Assembly (NCBI GenBank): GCA_036376135.1
Contig: DASVAW010000164.1
Span: 1 to 64,000, forward strand
From: Candidatus Polarisedimenticolaceae bacterium
GTDB taxonomy: Bacteria > Acidobacteriota > Polarisedimenticolia > Polarisedimenticolales > DASRJG01
Reading direction: 5' to 3'
Length of the DNA stretch: 64,000 nucleotides
This document shows positions 56,228-64,000 of this stretch, one piece after another. The notes under the pieces are model-generated. The model saw only the letters and a list, made by a program, of their open reading frames with translations. It made no database searches and was not told the origin of the DNA. Each line of letters begins with the position of its first letter. Position 1 is the stretch's first letter. Position numbers and translations under genes: made by a program.

Positions 56228-57529
56228 GTGCAAGACAAGGGGCTCGTCCGCGGCCTGGGGTTCTTCACCCTGACCGCGCTCGTCGCGGGAAACGTCATCG
56301 GCTCGGGGGTGTACGCGATCCCCGCGTCGCTCGCGGACGCCGCCGGGCCGCTGGGCCTTCTCGCCTGGCCGATCGTCGGCCTCGCGTACCTCGCCTTGAC
56401 CGCCGCCTATGCCGACCTCGGCCAGGCCTACCCGGTCCAGGGGGGACTGCAGGTCTACGCGCAGCGGGCGTTCGGCGAGCGCGCCGGGGCGATCTCGTCG
56501 TTCCTGTACTGGATCTCCGGCGTCACCGCCAACGCCGCCTTCGCCACCGCCTTCGTGGGGTACGCGGCGGTCTTCTTCCCTTCGCTACGCGAGAAGGTCC
56601 CCGCGTTCCTCGTCGCGCAGGCGCTCCTGTGGGGGCTGACCTTCGTCAACGTGCTCGGGGTGAAGGCGAGCGGGCGGCTCGGCCTCGTCGCGACCACCCT
56701 CAAGGTGGTGCCGCTGTTCGTCCTCGCGATCGCGCTCGTCCCGATGGCGAACCCCGGGAACCTCGCGCCCTTCGCGCCGCACGGGTTCGGCGGCCTGTTC
56801 CCCGCGATCAGTCTCGTCGCGTGGGCGTTCCTGGGCGCGGAGTCGGTCGGGGTCCCGGCGGAGGAAACGAAGGACGCCGCGAGGACGATCCGCCTCGCCG
56901 CCTACGCCGGTTACGCGCTGACCATCGTCGTGTACCTCGCGGTCGCGGTCACGATGGCGCTCGCATTCCCGGCGTCCTCGCTCGCGGGCCACACCTCGCC
57001 GTTGGCGATGGCGGCGGAGCGGGCGCTGGGTCCCTGGGGAGGCGGCTTCGTCGCCCTCGGCGCGATGGTCTCGACCTTCGGGGCGCTCAACGGCTGGCTG
57101 CTCGTCGTCGGCCGCCTTCCGTACGCCGCGGCGCGGGACGGCGTCGCGCCGCACGCGTTCGCCGCGATCCACCCCAGGTTCGGGACCCCGGCGCGGGCGC
57201 TCGTGATCTCGACGCTGATCCCGTCGTCGCTGCTCGTCTTCTATTTCGTCGAGACGTTCCTCGGCGTCTACAACCTCGTGGCGCTGCTGTCGAACGCAAC
57301 CGGGCTGGTGTCGATCGCCCTGGCCTGCGCCGCGCTTCCGACCCTCGTGCGGCGCGAGGGGGACCGCTTCACCCCCGCGGCCCGAGCCCGCGCCGGCGCG
57401 CTCGCCGTCGCCGGGGTCGCCGTCTCCGTCCTGCTGGTCGCCGGCTCGGGTTGGAGGGTCCTGCTCGCGACGGCGTTCATGGTCTTTCTGGCGGCGGCGG
57501 TCCACGCCGTCGTGAGGGCCCGGGCGTGA
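56228..57529 (+). CDS. APC-family amino acid or polyamine permease
   Basis: The 433-residue protein has about 12 membrane helices and the APC opening LTALVAGNVIGSGVYAIPASLA, followed by WAFLGAESVGVPAEETKDAARTI, the conserved helix-6 region. It starts at GTG. Substrate specificity is unknown; arginine/ornithine or polyamines are usual for the nearest groups. It is tightly coupled (GTGA overlap) to the oxygenase gene, which suggests uptake of that enzyme's substrate, such as a betaine or amino-acid derivative. Confidence 0.9.
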   Translation: MQDKGLVRGLGFFTLTALVAGNVIGSGVYAIPASLADAAGPLGLLAWPIVGLAYLALTAAYADLGQAYPVQGGLQVYAQRAFGERAGAISSFLYWISGVTANAAFATAFVGYAAVFFPSLREKVPAFLVAQALLWGLTFVNVLGVKASGRLGLVATTLKVVPLFVLAIALVPMANPGNLAPFAPHGFGGLFPAISLVAWAFLGAESVGVPAEETKDAARTIRLAAYAGYALTIVVYLAVAVTMALAFPASSLAGHTSPLAMAAERALGPWGGGFVALGAMVSTFGALNGWLLVVGRLPYAAARDGVAPHAFAAIHPRFGTPARALVISTLIPSSLLVFYFVETFLGVYNLVALLSNATGLVSIALACAALPTLVRREGDRFTPAARARAGALAVAGVAVSVLLVAGSGWRVLLATAFMVFLAAAVHAVVRARA

Positions 57530-58572
57530 AGGGAACCCGCCCCGGCGCTCCGGTCGAGAGGGCGTGGACGCTCCCGTCGGCGTGGTACGCAGGGGAGGAG
57601 CACCTCGCCCGGGAGCGGGAACGGATCTTCGCGCGCAGCTGGCAGCTCGCCGTGCGGGAGGAGCAGATCGCGAACCCCGGCGACTACGTCGCCGTCGAGG
57701 TCGCCGGCGAGCCCGTCGTCGTCGTCCGCGACGACCGCGGGGGGGTGCGGGCGTTCTTCAACGTCTGCCGGCACCGCGCCGGGACCGTCGCTCCCGGCGA
57801 GTCCGGTTGCGTGAAGGCGTTCCGCTGCACCTACCACGGCTGGACGTACCGGCTCGACGGGACGCTGCGCACCGCTCCCGAGATGGAGGGCGTGGAGCGG
57901 TTCGAGGCGAAGGACTTCGGGCTCCGCCCGGTGCGCTGCGAAGTCTGGTCGGGACTCGTCTTCGTGAACCTCGACCCGCAGGCGAAGCCGCTGGCCCGGG
58001 CGCTCGGCCGCGTGGGGGACCTCGCGGCGAAGACGGCGTTCGCGACCATGCGTTTCGGCCGCCGCGACGTCTACCGGATCGCCTGCAATTGGAAGGTCTA
58101 CGTCGACAACTACCTCGAGGGGTACCACATCCCCGCGGCGCACCCGGGGCTGAACCGGATCCTCGACTATCGGCGGTACGAGGTCGAGACGGACGGGCCG
58201 ATCGTGATCCAGCGCTCCCCCGGACGCGGGGAGGACCGCGCGGACGAGCGCTACCTCTACGTGTGGGTATGGCCGAACTTCATGCTGAACGTCTCGCCGG
58301 GGTACGCGCAGACGAACCTGATCCTGCCGGACGGTCCCGAGCGGACCGTGTGCGTCTTCGACTACTTCTTCGCCGGGGCGGAGGACGCCGAGGCGGTGGC
58401 GTTTTCCGACGGGATCCAGGCCGAGGACATCGCGATCTGCGAATCGGTGCAGCGCAACCTCCGCTCGCGCGCCTACGAGGCCGGCCGGTACTCCGCGAAG
58501 CGCGAGAACGGCCTCCACCATTTCCACGAGCTCGTGCGTCGCGCTCTGAAAACAGGGACAGTCCCTCATTAA
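57526..58572 (+). CDS. Rieske-type ring-hydroxylating oxygenase, alpha subunit
   Basis: The 348-residue protein has a Rieske site C81-R-H83 and C101-TYH104 and a mononuclear iron site NYLEGYHIPAAHP (H201, H206; a later Asp in AEDIAICES). This layout is found in the group that demethylates or hydroxylates betaines and carnitine as well as aromatic acids. No reductase or beta-subunit gene is adjacent. It follows the permease with a 4-base overlap. The last residues, KTGTVPH, and the TAA stop come from the repeat. Confidence 0.9.
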   Translation: MKGTRPGAPVERAWTLPSAWYAGEEHLARERERIFARSWQLAVREEQIANPGDYVAVEVAGEPVVVVRDDRGGVRAFFNVCRHRAGTVAPGESGCVKAFRCTYHGWTYRLDGTLRTAPEMEGVERFEAKDFGLRPVRCEVWSGLVFVNLDPQAKPLARALGRVGDLAAKTAFATMRFGRRDVYRIACNWKVYVDNYLEGYHIPAAHPGLNRILDYRRYEVETDGPIVIQRSPGRGEDRADERYLYVWVWPNFMLNVSPGYAQTNLILPDGPERTVCVFDYFFAGAEDAEAVAFSDGIQAEDIAICESVQRNLRSRAYEAGRYSAKRENGLHHFHELVRRALKTGTVPH

Positions 58573-58676
58573 ATGGGGACAGCAACCTATTTCCGAATAG
58601 GGGACAGTCACCCTATTCGGAAATAGGTTGCTGTCCCCATTTAATGAGGGACTGTCCCTATTTTCAGAGCGCGACG
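58537..58676. repeat. 140-bp near-perfect palindrome with REP-like units
   Basis: Arms 58537-58602 and 58611-58676 (66 bases) are inverted copies with one mismatch (C or T in AAAACAGGG/AAAATAGGG) around the 8-base centre GACAGTCA. Each arm carries AGGGACAGTCCCT and TGGGGACAGCAACCTATTTC. The outer 12 bases (CGTCGCGCTCTG) lie in the coding ends of the oxygenase and the RapA-like gene. Confidence 0.9.
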
Positions 58677-61162
58677 ACCGCTGCGGCGGCCGCGGGACGG
58701 TCCTCCCGTCCGAGCGCGGCGGCGAGCTTGCGCACCATCGGGCCCCACGTGGGCGCGTCGACGATCGACGCCGTCTTGATCCGTCTCGTGCGCAGCGGCC
58801 GTGCGGTGAGCTGTGCCGCCCAGTCGTCGCGGCGCTTTCCGTGGAGATCGACGCACACCGCGTCGAAGCCGCCTTCCTTCGCGTAGATCGCGAGCAGGCC
58901 GAAACCGGTCGTTCCCCTGCCGTCCACGCCGAGGATCGCGGTGCGGCCGATACGACCATCCTCGATCTCGGCGAGAAGCCCCTCGACGAGGGGGTGCCCC
59001 GAGGCGAAGAAGTCGAGCGCTTCGTCGGCGACCGCCTCCTCGCGGTCGAAGGCGCCGAGGAAGGATGCGTCGCCGGGGACGCCGGGGAGGTTCTCCACCC
59101 GCGACGCGGTGCCGAAGGCGATCGACCAGACGCTGCCGTCGCGGTGCGGCTCGACCATCAGTCCGAGCTGCTCGCACGCGGACACCACGAAGTCCTGCGT
59201 GAGCTCCTCGAGATCCGCGGGAACGCGCGCGAGGATCGCTTCGGCGAGCTCGGGGCGGTACGGCTCGCGGTGGAGCTCGTGGTAGGCCGCGGCCCGCGAA
59301 CGCTCGCGCGCACCGTGCATCTCGTCGACGACGCGCCGGAGGACGTCCGGCGGGAGCGTGTCGCGACCGTCGGCCGCCGCCTCGCGCACCGCCTGCTCGA
59401 CGTGGGCGAGCTCACGCTCGAGCCCGCCGAGCGGCTCGCGGAACAGGCCGATCGACTCGTACAGCGCCGCGACCGACGCGCCGAGCCCGGAGGGCGGCCT
59501 GAAGTAGACGATCTCCACGTCGCGCGTGCGCCCGATCCTGTCGAGCCGTCCGATCCGTTGCTCGACCTGCACGGGGTTCCAGGGGAGGTCGAACAGCACG
59601 ATCCGCCGGCAGAACTCGAAGTTCCGCCCCTCGCCGCCGCATTCGGTCGAGATGAGCAGGGACGGGCCCGCGGGAGTCCGGAACTGCGCGACCTCGATGT
59701 CCCGCGCGGCGGTCGAGAGGGCCTCGTGGAAGGCCCCGGTGCGGATCTGGGCGATCCGGGAGAGCGCCGCCCGGAGCGCCTCGAGGGTCTCGCGGTGCGC
59801 GACGAAGACGAGCGTCTTCTGCCGCTTCGTCTGCCACTCGCGGGCGGCGTCGGCCAGCCACACCACGCGGGGGTCGGCGGCCTGCGCGTCGCGCGACGCG
59901 GCCCCCGCGTCGATCGCCCAGGGGGAGGCGAGGGCGCGCGCGACCTTGTCGGCCTTCTGGCGTCGGGCGACCGCGTGCGGCGCGGGAAGCTCCAGCATCG
60001 TCCGTTCGAGCTCGCGCAGCGCCTCCCAACCGCCGGGATCGTCGATCGTGACCGGGGCCGGGGCGCGCGGCGGGAGCCCGCCGATGTCGGCGCGGCGCGT
60101 CTGGCTCGTGCACGGAGGAAGGGGCCTCCGCTCCTGAAGGCGCGCCTCGAACGACTCCCCTTCGGGGAACTCCTCGGGACGCAGCAGCTGCAGCAGCCGG
60201 AAGAATCCGTGCGCGTCGTCCTCGAGGGGGGTCGCGGTCAGCAGCAACACGTGCCGTCCGAGGGCGCAGATCGGCGCGATCGCGCGGTAGGCGGCGTTTC
60301 CGGGATGCCCCTTCGCCCGCTGGAGGTGATGCGCCTCGTCCACGATCAGCAGATCGATCCCGGCCTCGACGGCCTGCTCGGTGAGCTTCGGCCGCTTGAC
60401 GAGCGTCTCCATCGAGACGACCACCTGCCGGTGCGCGTCGAAGGGATTGAAGTCGGCGCCGTGGTCCTTCGCGACGTCGGCCAGGCGAGGCTCGTCGAGG
60501 AGGACGAAGACCTGGTGGTATTTCCGCCACAGCTCCCCGAGCCACTGCACCACGAGCGTCTCCGGGGCGACGACGAGGGTGCGCTCGGTCCGCCGCACGC
60601 GCACGAGGTGGTTGAGGATCAGGCAGGCCTCGACCGTTTTCCCGAGCCCCACCTCGTCGGCGAGCAGCCAGCGCACCGGGTCGGTGCGGGTCGCGCGCTC
60701 GGCGACGTAGAGCTGGTGGGGGAACAGGCGGATGCGCCCCCCGAGGAACGAGCCGAGCCCCTCCGCCTCGCGCACCGTTTTCAGGTGGAGCGCGTCGAGG
60801 CGCAGTCCGAACGCCTCGACGCTCCCGATCTCGCCGTGGGCGAGGAGGTCGACGGGGGAGTCGGCGACGTCGAGCGGCCACAGGAAGCGGCCTTCTGCGA
60901 TCCGGCCCCCGGTGAGACGGAACCTCCCGCCGGGAAGCTCCGCCTCGATGAGCACGCGGTCGCCGGTCTGCTCGTCGCGCGCCCAGGTCCCCGGCGCGAG
61001 GCGCAGCGGGACGAGCCCCCCCGTGGCGGCCGCGAGCTTCAGCGTGGTCCCGCGCGCCGGGAACTCGACGACGACCTCCCGGGCCGTCGCGTGCAGGACG
61101 CGACCGGGACCGAGGTCGGGGTTGTCGCGATGGCGGACGCGGTCGCCGGTCTTCCAACTCAT
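58664..61162 (-). CDS. rapA: RapA/HepA-like SNF2 family ATPase
   Basis: The 832-residue protein starts with a small Tudor-like domain (WKTGDRVRHRDNPDLGPGRV), as in RapA. Helicase motifs follow: LADEVGLGKT (168-176), IVDEAHHL, LLTATPLEDD, STECGGEGRNF and VEQRIGRLDRIGR. The C-terminal part holds the RapA-specific region. RapA recycles stalled RNA polymerase. The ATG at 61162 was chosen over an Arg-rich extension; it overlaps the channel gene's stop by 4 bases (ATGA). Its stop codon is part of the palindrome. Confidence 0.88.
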   Translation of the reverse strand: MSWKTGDRVRHRDNPDLGPGRVLHATAREVVVEFPARGTTLKLAAATGGLVPLRLAPGTWARDEQTGDRVLIEAELPGGRFRLTGGRIAEGRFLWPLDVADSPVDLLAHGEIGSVEAFGLRLDALHLKTVREAEGLGSFLGGRIRLFPHQLYVAERATRTDPVRWLLADEVGLGKTVEACLILNHLVRVRRTERTLVVAPETLVVQWLGELWRKYHQVFVLLDEPRLADVAKDHGADFNPFDAHRQVVVSMETLVKRPKLTEQAVEAGIDLLIVDEAHHLQRAKGHPGNAAYRAIAPICALGRHVLLLTATPLEDDAHGFFRLLQLLRPEEFPEGESFEARLQERRPLPPCTSQTRRADIGGLPPRAPAPVTIDDPGGWEALRELERTMLELPAPHAVARRQKADKVARALASPWAIDAGAASRDAQAADPRVVWLADAAREWQTKRQKTLVFVAHRETLEALRAALSRIAQIRTGAFHEALSTAARDIEVAQFRTPAGPSLLISTECGGEGRNFEFCRRIVLFDLPWNPVQVEQRIGRLDRIGRTRDVEIVYFRPPSGLGASVAALYESIGLFREPLGGLERELAHVEQAVREAAADGRDTLPPDVLRRVVDEMHGARERSRAAAYHELHREPYRPELAEAILARVPADLEELTQDFVVSACEQLGLMVEPHRDGSVWSIAFGTASRVENLPGVPGDASFLGAFDREEAVADEALDFFASGHPLVEGLLAEIEDGRIGRTAILGVDGRGTTGFGLLAIYAKEGGFDAVCVDLHGKRRDDWAAQLTARPLRTRRIKTASIVDAPTWGPMVRKLAAALGREDRPAAAAAVVAL

Positions 61163-62154
61163 GCCGGGGACAGCATCGCACGCTCGAACGACTCGAGCGC
61201 GGCGCGTGCCCCGGCGACGATGAGGACGTCCCCCTCCTGCAGCCGGAAGTCGGCTTCCGGGTTGGGGATGACGCGCCCGGCGCGCTTCACGCCGACGACC
61301 GCGACCCCCCACTTCCGGCGGAGGTCGGCGCCGGCGAGCGTCGTCCCGGAGATCGGCGTCCCCCCGTCGATCTGGAGCTGCTCGAGCTGGAGCTCTCCCC
61401 CCTCGGCGTCGAACGACACGTCGAGGAAGTCCACGACGGCGGGCTTCGTGAGCATGTGCGCCAGGCGCAGCCCGCCGAGATGGTACGGATTGACGACCTT
61501 GTTCGCTCCGGCGCGTCGGAGCCTCGCGTCCGCGCCGGCCTCACCCGCGCGCGCGACGATGAAGAGCGACGGGTTGAGCGACCGCGCGGTCAGCACCGTG
61601 TAGACGTTGTGCGCGTCGTCGTTGAGGCAGGCCACGAGCCCCCGCGCGCGGGCGACCCCCGCCGTCTTGAGCACGTCCTCGGAGACCGCGTCCCCCTCCA
61701 CGACCGGGACGCCGCGCTCGGTGAGCCGCGCGACCTTCTCGACCGCCCGCTCGATCACGACGAAGGGTCGTCCTTCGCGGACGAGCTCCTCGACGACCGC
61801 CTGGCCCATCCGTCCCCAGCCGCACACGATCTCGTGTCCCGAGAGCTTCTCCAGCATGCGCGTCCTCCGCCGGCGTCCGAACGCATCGCGCATCTCCCCC
61901 TCGATCACCCACCGCGCGAGGTCGGTGAGGCCGAACAGGAGAATACCGAGCCCCGCGAACAGGACGACGACCGTGAAGACCTCGCCGGCGCGGGAGAGCG
62001 GGAAGACCTCGCCGTACCCGACGGTCGTCAGCGTGATCGCGGTCATGTAGAACGCGTCCCAGGGGGAGGCGCCCTCGATCAGGACGTAGCCGAGGGTCCC
62101 GACCGCGAGGACGCCCGCCAGAAGTCCCAGGGCGATCGCGAGGCGCTTGCGCAC
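61159..62154 (-). CDS. Potassium channel with TrkA-N and TrkA-C (RCK) domains
   Basis: The 331-residue protein has one helix (5-25), the selectivity filter TTVGYGE (43-49), a second helix (about 60-80), then an RCK Rossmann domain (VCGWGRMGQAVVEEL near 110) and a TrkA_C domain (about 245-330, PEADFRLQEGDVLIVAG). This is the two-helix MthK/Kch type gated by a cytosolic ligand. TrkA_C domains are common c-di-AMP receptors, which is of interest given cdaA elsewhere in the window. It starts at GTG and overlaps the rapA start. Confidence 0.92.
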   Translation of the reverse strand: MRKRLAIALGLLAGVLAVGTLGYVLIEGASPWDAFYMTAITLTTVGYGEVFPLSRAGEVFTVVVLFAGLGILLFGLTDLARWVIEGEMRDAFGRRRRTRMLEKLSGHEIVCGWGRMGQAVVEELVREGRPFVVIERAVEKVARLTERGVPVVEGDAVSEDVLKTAGVARARGLVACLNDDAHNVYTVLTARSLNPSLFIVARAGEAGADARLRRAGANKVVNPYHLGGLRLAHMLTKPAVVDFLDVSFDAEGGELQLEQLQIDGGTPISGTTLAGADLRRKWGVAVVGVKRAGRVIPNPEADFRLQEGDVLIVAGARAALESFERAMLSPA

Positions 62155-62174
62155 GCCCGCACTCTAGCAGCGTC

Positions 62175-64000
62175 CTACGGCCCCTCGTGATGACAGCTGT
62201 TCACCGCCTTCACCTGGAAGAAGGTCAGCGCCGGGGTCGTGTTGACGCCGTCCTGGAGCGTGAACGTCGTCGCGGTCGCCGGGTTCGCCAGGAGCGTCAC
62301 GTCGCTCGCGAACGTCGGGCCCGTGGACTGCAGCACGTGGTACCCGGCCCCCGCGACCGCGCTCCACGAGAAGACGAGATCGAGCTGGCTCCCGTCGTCG
62401 ACCTTCTGGACCTGGAGCGCGGGCGCCGCAGCCGGCACCGGGTCGGCGCACCCCTGGACGTCGCAGCCGTAGGCGCCCCGGGCCGTCACGTGCAGCGTGC
62501 GCGGGCGGATGTAGCCGTCGGTCGTGATGCCGCTCCCGTCGAGGTCTTCGACCGAAAGCGTCCACGTCCCCAGGGTCGATTGCCCGACGAAGTCGGCCAT
62601 GCTTCCGGGCCCGGACGGGGCCGTGTCGCGATCGTAGCGGGTCACGATGCCGTTGCCGACGGCCGGCCCGCGATCGTGCAGGCGGACCGTGGTGCCCTGC
62701 GGCGAGGTCAGCGAGACGACGAGCTGCGTGGGGTCCTGGTGGAAGATGTCCACCGAGAGGTCGAGCTCGGCGATCGGGCGGTCGTCGGCGATCACGAACT
62801 GCGCCACGGCGGGGGTGGTCGTCAGCGGCGGAACGATGACGATGTCCTCCTGGGTGTAGTCGCGGTTCGGGTTCCCCATCGGGATCGCGATCCGGCTGCC
62901 GAACGACGGCGAGTTCGACGCCGCCCCGGCGAGATCGACGGTGAGCGTCTGGCCGCACTGCGCCTCGGGGAGGATGACGAGGCGCGCCTGCGGGGCGACG
63001 CTCTCCGCCGTCGCCGACGCGGCGATCGTCGGCCACGTCGCCGTCGGGTTCAGGACGCGCACGTGCGCGGGAGCGACGACGGAGACGCTCGCGACGGGGG
63101 AGAGGGCGGCCTCGGCCCCTTCGTTGAGCAGGGTGGCGGCCAGTTCGATCGTCTCACCCGGCTCGGGGGTCGTGTTTCCGCCGTCGATCACGCGATGGGC
63201 CGTTTGCCGGAGTCGGCCGCCGGCGGGGGCGCCCACGCAGTTCGAGACCGGGCTGAAGCAGGCCCCGTTGGAGCCGAAGGCCTGGACGCGGTAGTGGCGC
63301 ACGGCGGAGGAGTCGGCGCTGTCGTCGAGGTAGCTCGTCTGCGCCGAGGTCCGCGTCGCGATCGGGACCTGCTGCCGACCGCAGCCGAGCTCGCCGCGAA
63401 AGACCCGGTAGGACGCGGCGCCCGAAACCGGCCCCCAGGCCAGCTCGACGCCGGCGGGGGACACGGTCTTCGTCACGACCGGGGCGGCGAGGGCGGGACA
63501 GCTGGTGTGGTTCTGGTTCCTGGTGTCCGAGGCGAGCCCGCAGGCGATCTCGTGCCGCTTGAACGCGGCGAAGAGCGCCGCGGCGTGCGGCGTCCCGTTC
63601 GCGAGGTTGCCGTCGTCGTCGTCGGCCACGCGCATGCGCTGGTACCAGCTCGTGGCCAGGCACGAATCGGACGCGGATGCCGAGCAGGTGTAGGCGTTGC
63701 CCCCCGACCCGGGCCGGGTGGCGTACCAGAGCCGGTCCACCAGCTGCCACGCGCTGGCCTGGTCCAATCCGGCCGCCGGGAGATCGCGGGTCGCGAGGTC
63801 GTAGATCGCCTCGGACGACACGTACGACTCGCAGTGGGGCTCGCGCTTGCACGGGCCGCTGAAGCTCGAGAAGTCCTGGGAGCAGCGGGCGAAGGCGAAG
63901 TTGGCCGGAGTCGCCGGGGTGCGGGACTGGCGCTGGTTCCAGTCGAACTCGCGGAAGCCGGTGCAGGTCAGGCAGGCGTCGCCGTAGCCGCTGCACGTGC
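62175..64000 (-). CDS. Secreted protease-like protein, C-terminal part (partial)
   Basis: The frame is open to the right edge, so the N-terminus is outside the window; a GTG at 63821 is internal. About 608 residues are seen. The first 110 residues resemble the end of a metallopeptidase domain of M4/M36-like secreted enzymes (LWYATRPGSGGNAYTC, MRVADDDDGNLANGTPHA). Then come an Fn3-like domain, a long beta region, a P/proprotein domain (LDLSVDIFHQDPTQLVVSL, GTWTLSVEDLDGSG) and a final Fn3-like stretch. It has many Cys residues, in keeping with export. The catalytic site is not in view. Confidence 0.75.
   Translation of the reverse strand, partial: TCSGYGDACLTCTGFREFDWNQRQSRTPATPANFAFARCSQDFSSFSGPCKREPHCESYVSSEAIYDLATRDLPAAGLDQASAWQLVDRLWYATRPGSGGNAYTCSASASDSCLATSWYQRMRVADDDDGNLANGTPHAAALFAAFKRHEIACGLASDTRNQNHTSCPALAAPVVTKTVSPAGVELAWGPVSGAASYRVFRGELGCGRQQVPIATRTSAQTSYLDDSADSSAVRHYRVQAFGSNGACFSPVSNCVGAPAGGRLRQTAHRVIDGGNTTPEPGETIELAATLLNEGAEAALSPVASVSVVAPAHVRVLNPTATWPTIAASATAESVAPQARLVILPEAQCGQTLTVDLAGAASNSPSFGSRIAIPMGNPNRDYTQEDIVIVPPLTTTPAVAQFVIADDRPIAELDLSVDIFHQDPTQLVVSLTSPQGTTVRLHDRGPAVGNGIVTRYDRDTAPSGPGSMADFVGQSTLGTWTLSVEDLDGSGITTDGYIRPRTLHVTARGAYGCDVQGCADPVPAAAPALQVQKVDDGSQLDLVFSWSAVAGAGYHVLQSTGPTFASDVTLLANPATATTFTLQDGVNTTPALTFFQVKAVNSCHHEGP

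Noticed and set aside
50573-56233. Very long minus-strand open frame of 1886 codons opposite the TonB receptor and phosphatase
   Set aside because: Its composition (runs of R, G, V and D) is that of a high-GC shadow, while the TonB receptor and SpoIIE phosphatase in other frames have clear domains.
63821-63821. GTG at 63821 as the start of the last gene
   Set aside because: The same frame stays open to 64000 with cysteine-rich protease-like sequence, so the gene continues past the window.

Overview
This is a GC-rich chromosomal window with densely packed genes. Many neighbouring genes overlap by 4 bp at GTGA or ATGA, and GTG starts are common. The protein families point to an Acidobacteriota-type bacterium, perhaps a Thermoanaerobaculia or Vicinamibacteria relative. 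The clues are a VWFA-related secreted protein, an Oar-like TonB-dependent receptor with a carboxypeptidase-like plug extension, a DUF6600 protein, and several secreted Fn3, P-domain and CarboxypepD_reg proteins. The placement is inferred from family content only; there is no rRNA gene in the window. No tRNA, rRNA, CRISPR array or insertion sequence with a transposase was seen.

Layout. 1-7.1 kb: small secreted proteins, a DUF6600 protein, an M48-TerB metallopeptidase, and a coupled TPR/VWA gene pair. 7.1-17.3 kb: a NicO-like metal permease, then two divergent MacAB-like efflux operons. One is adaptor-permease-permease-ATPase (minus strand). The other is three adaptors plus one permease with no ATPase (plus strand). 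17.3-30.4 kb, almost all minus strand: a DUF429 protein; the ftsH-folP-cdaA-cdaR-glmM operon (protein quality control, folate, c-di-AMP, peptidoglycan precursor); hpt, tilS, an HD-domain (Mesh1-like) hydrolase and an ABC-2-like exporter pair. 30.4-34.6 kb: a large secreted repeat protein, a Phd/ParE toxin-antitoxin pair with periodic operators, and a small membrane protein.

34.7-48.3 kb holds the most interesting block. A minus-strand operon of nine genes encodes an FAD/ferredoxin oxidoreductase, Rieske protein, cytochrome b, heptahaem cytochrome c, a Tat-exported NarG-like molybdenum subunit, a NarH-like Fe-S subunit, an EbdC-like haem b subunit, a TorD/NarJ-like chaperone, and finally a Crp/Fnr regulator. 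Facing it are genes for a hemerythrin and a YwiC-like membrane protein. The divergent promoter region has two GTGA-N6-TCAC sites, each about 40 bp from a predicted start of transcription. The encoded regulator has the residues expected to read GTGA. The natural reading is a bc complex feeding a periplasmic type II molybdoenzyme for anaerobic respiration; nitrate or a related oxyanion is likely but not proven.

48.4-64 kb: a secreted Fn3 protein, a TonB receptor, a membrane SpoIIE-type phosphatase, an APC permease with a Rieske oxygenase, a RapA-like helicase with a TrkA-type potassium channel, and a truncated secreted P-domain protease-like protein.

A family of REP-like palindromes with core GGGGACAG recurs at five intergenic sites (25.4, 34.6, 53.6, 56.2 and 58.6 kb). 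They often supply the stop codon of the adjacent gene, and at two sites they sit inside longer palindromes that include gene ends or start codons.
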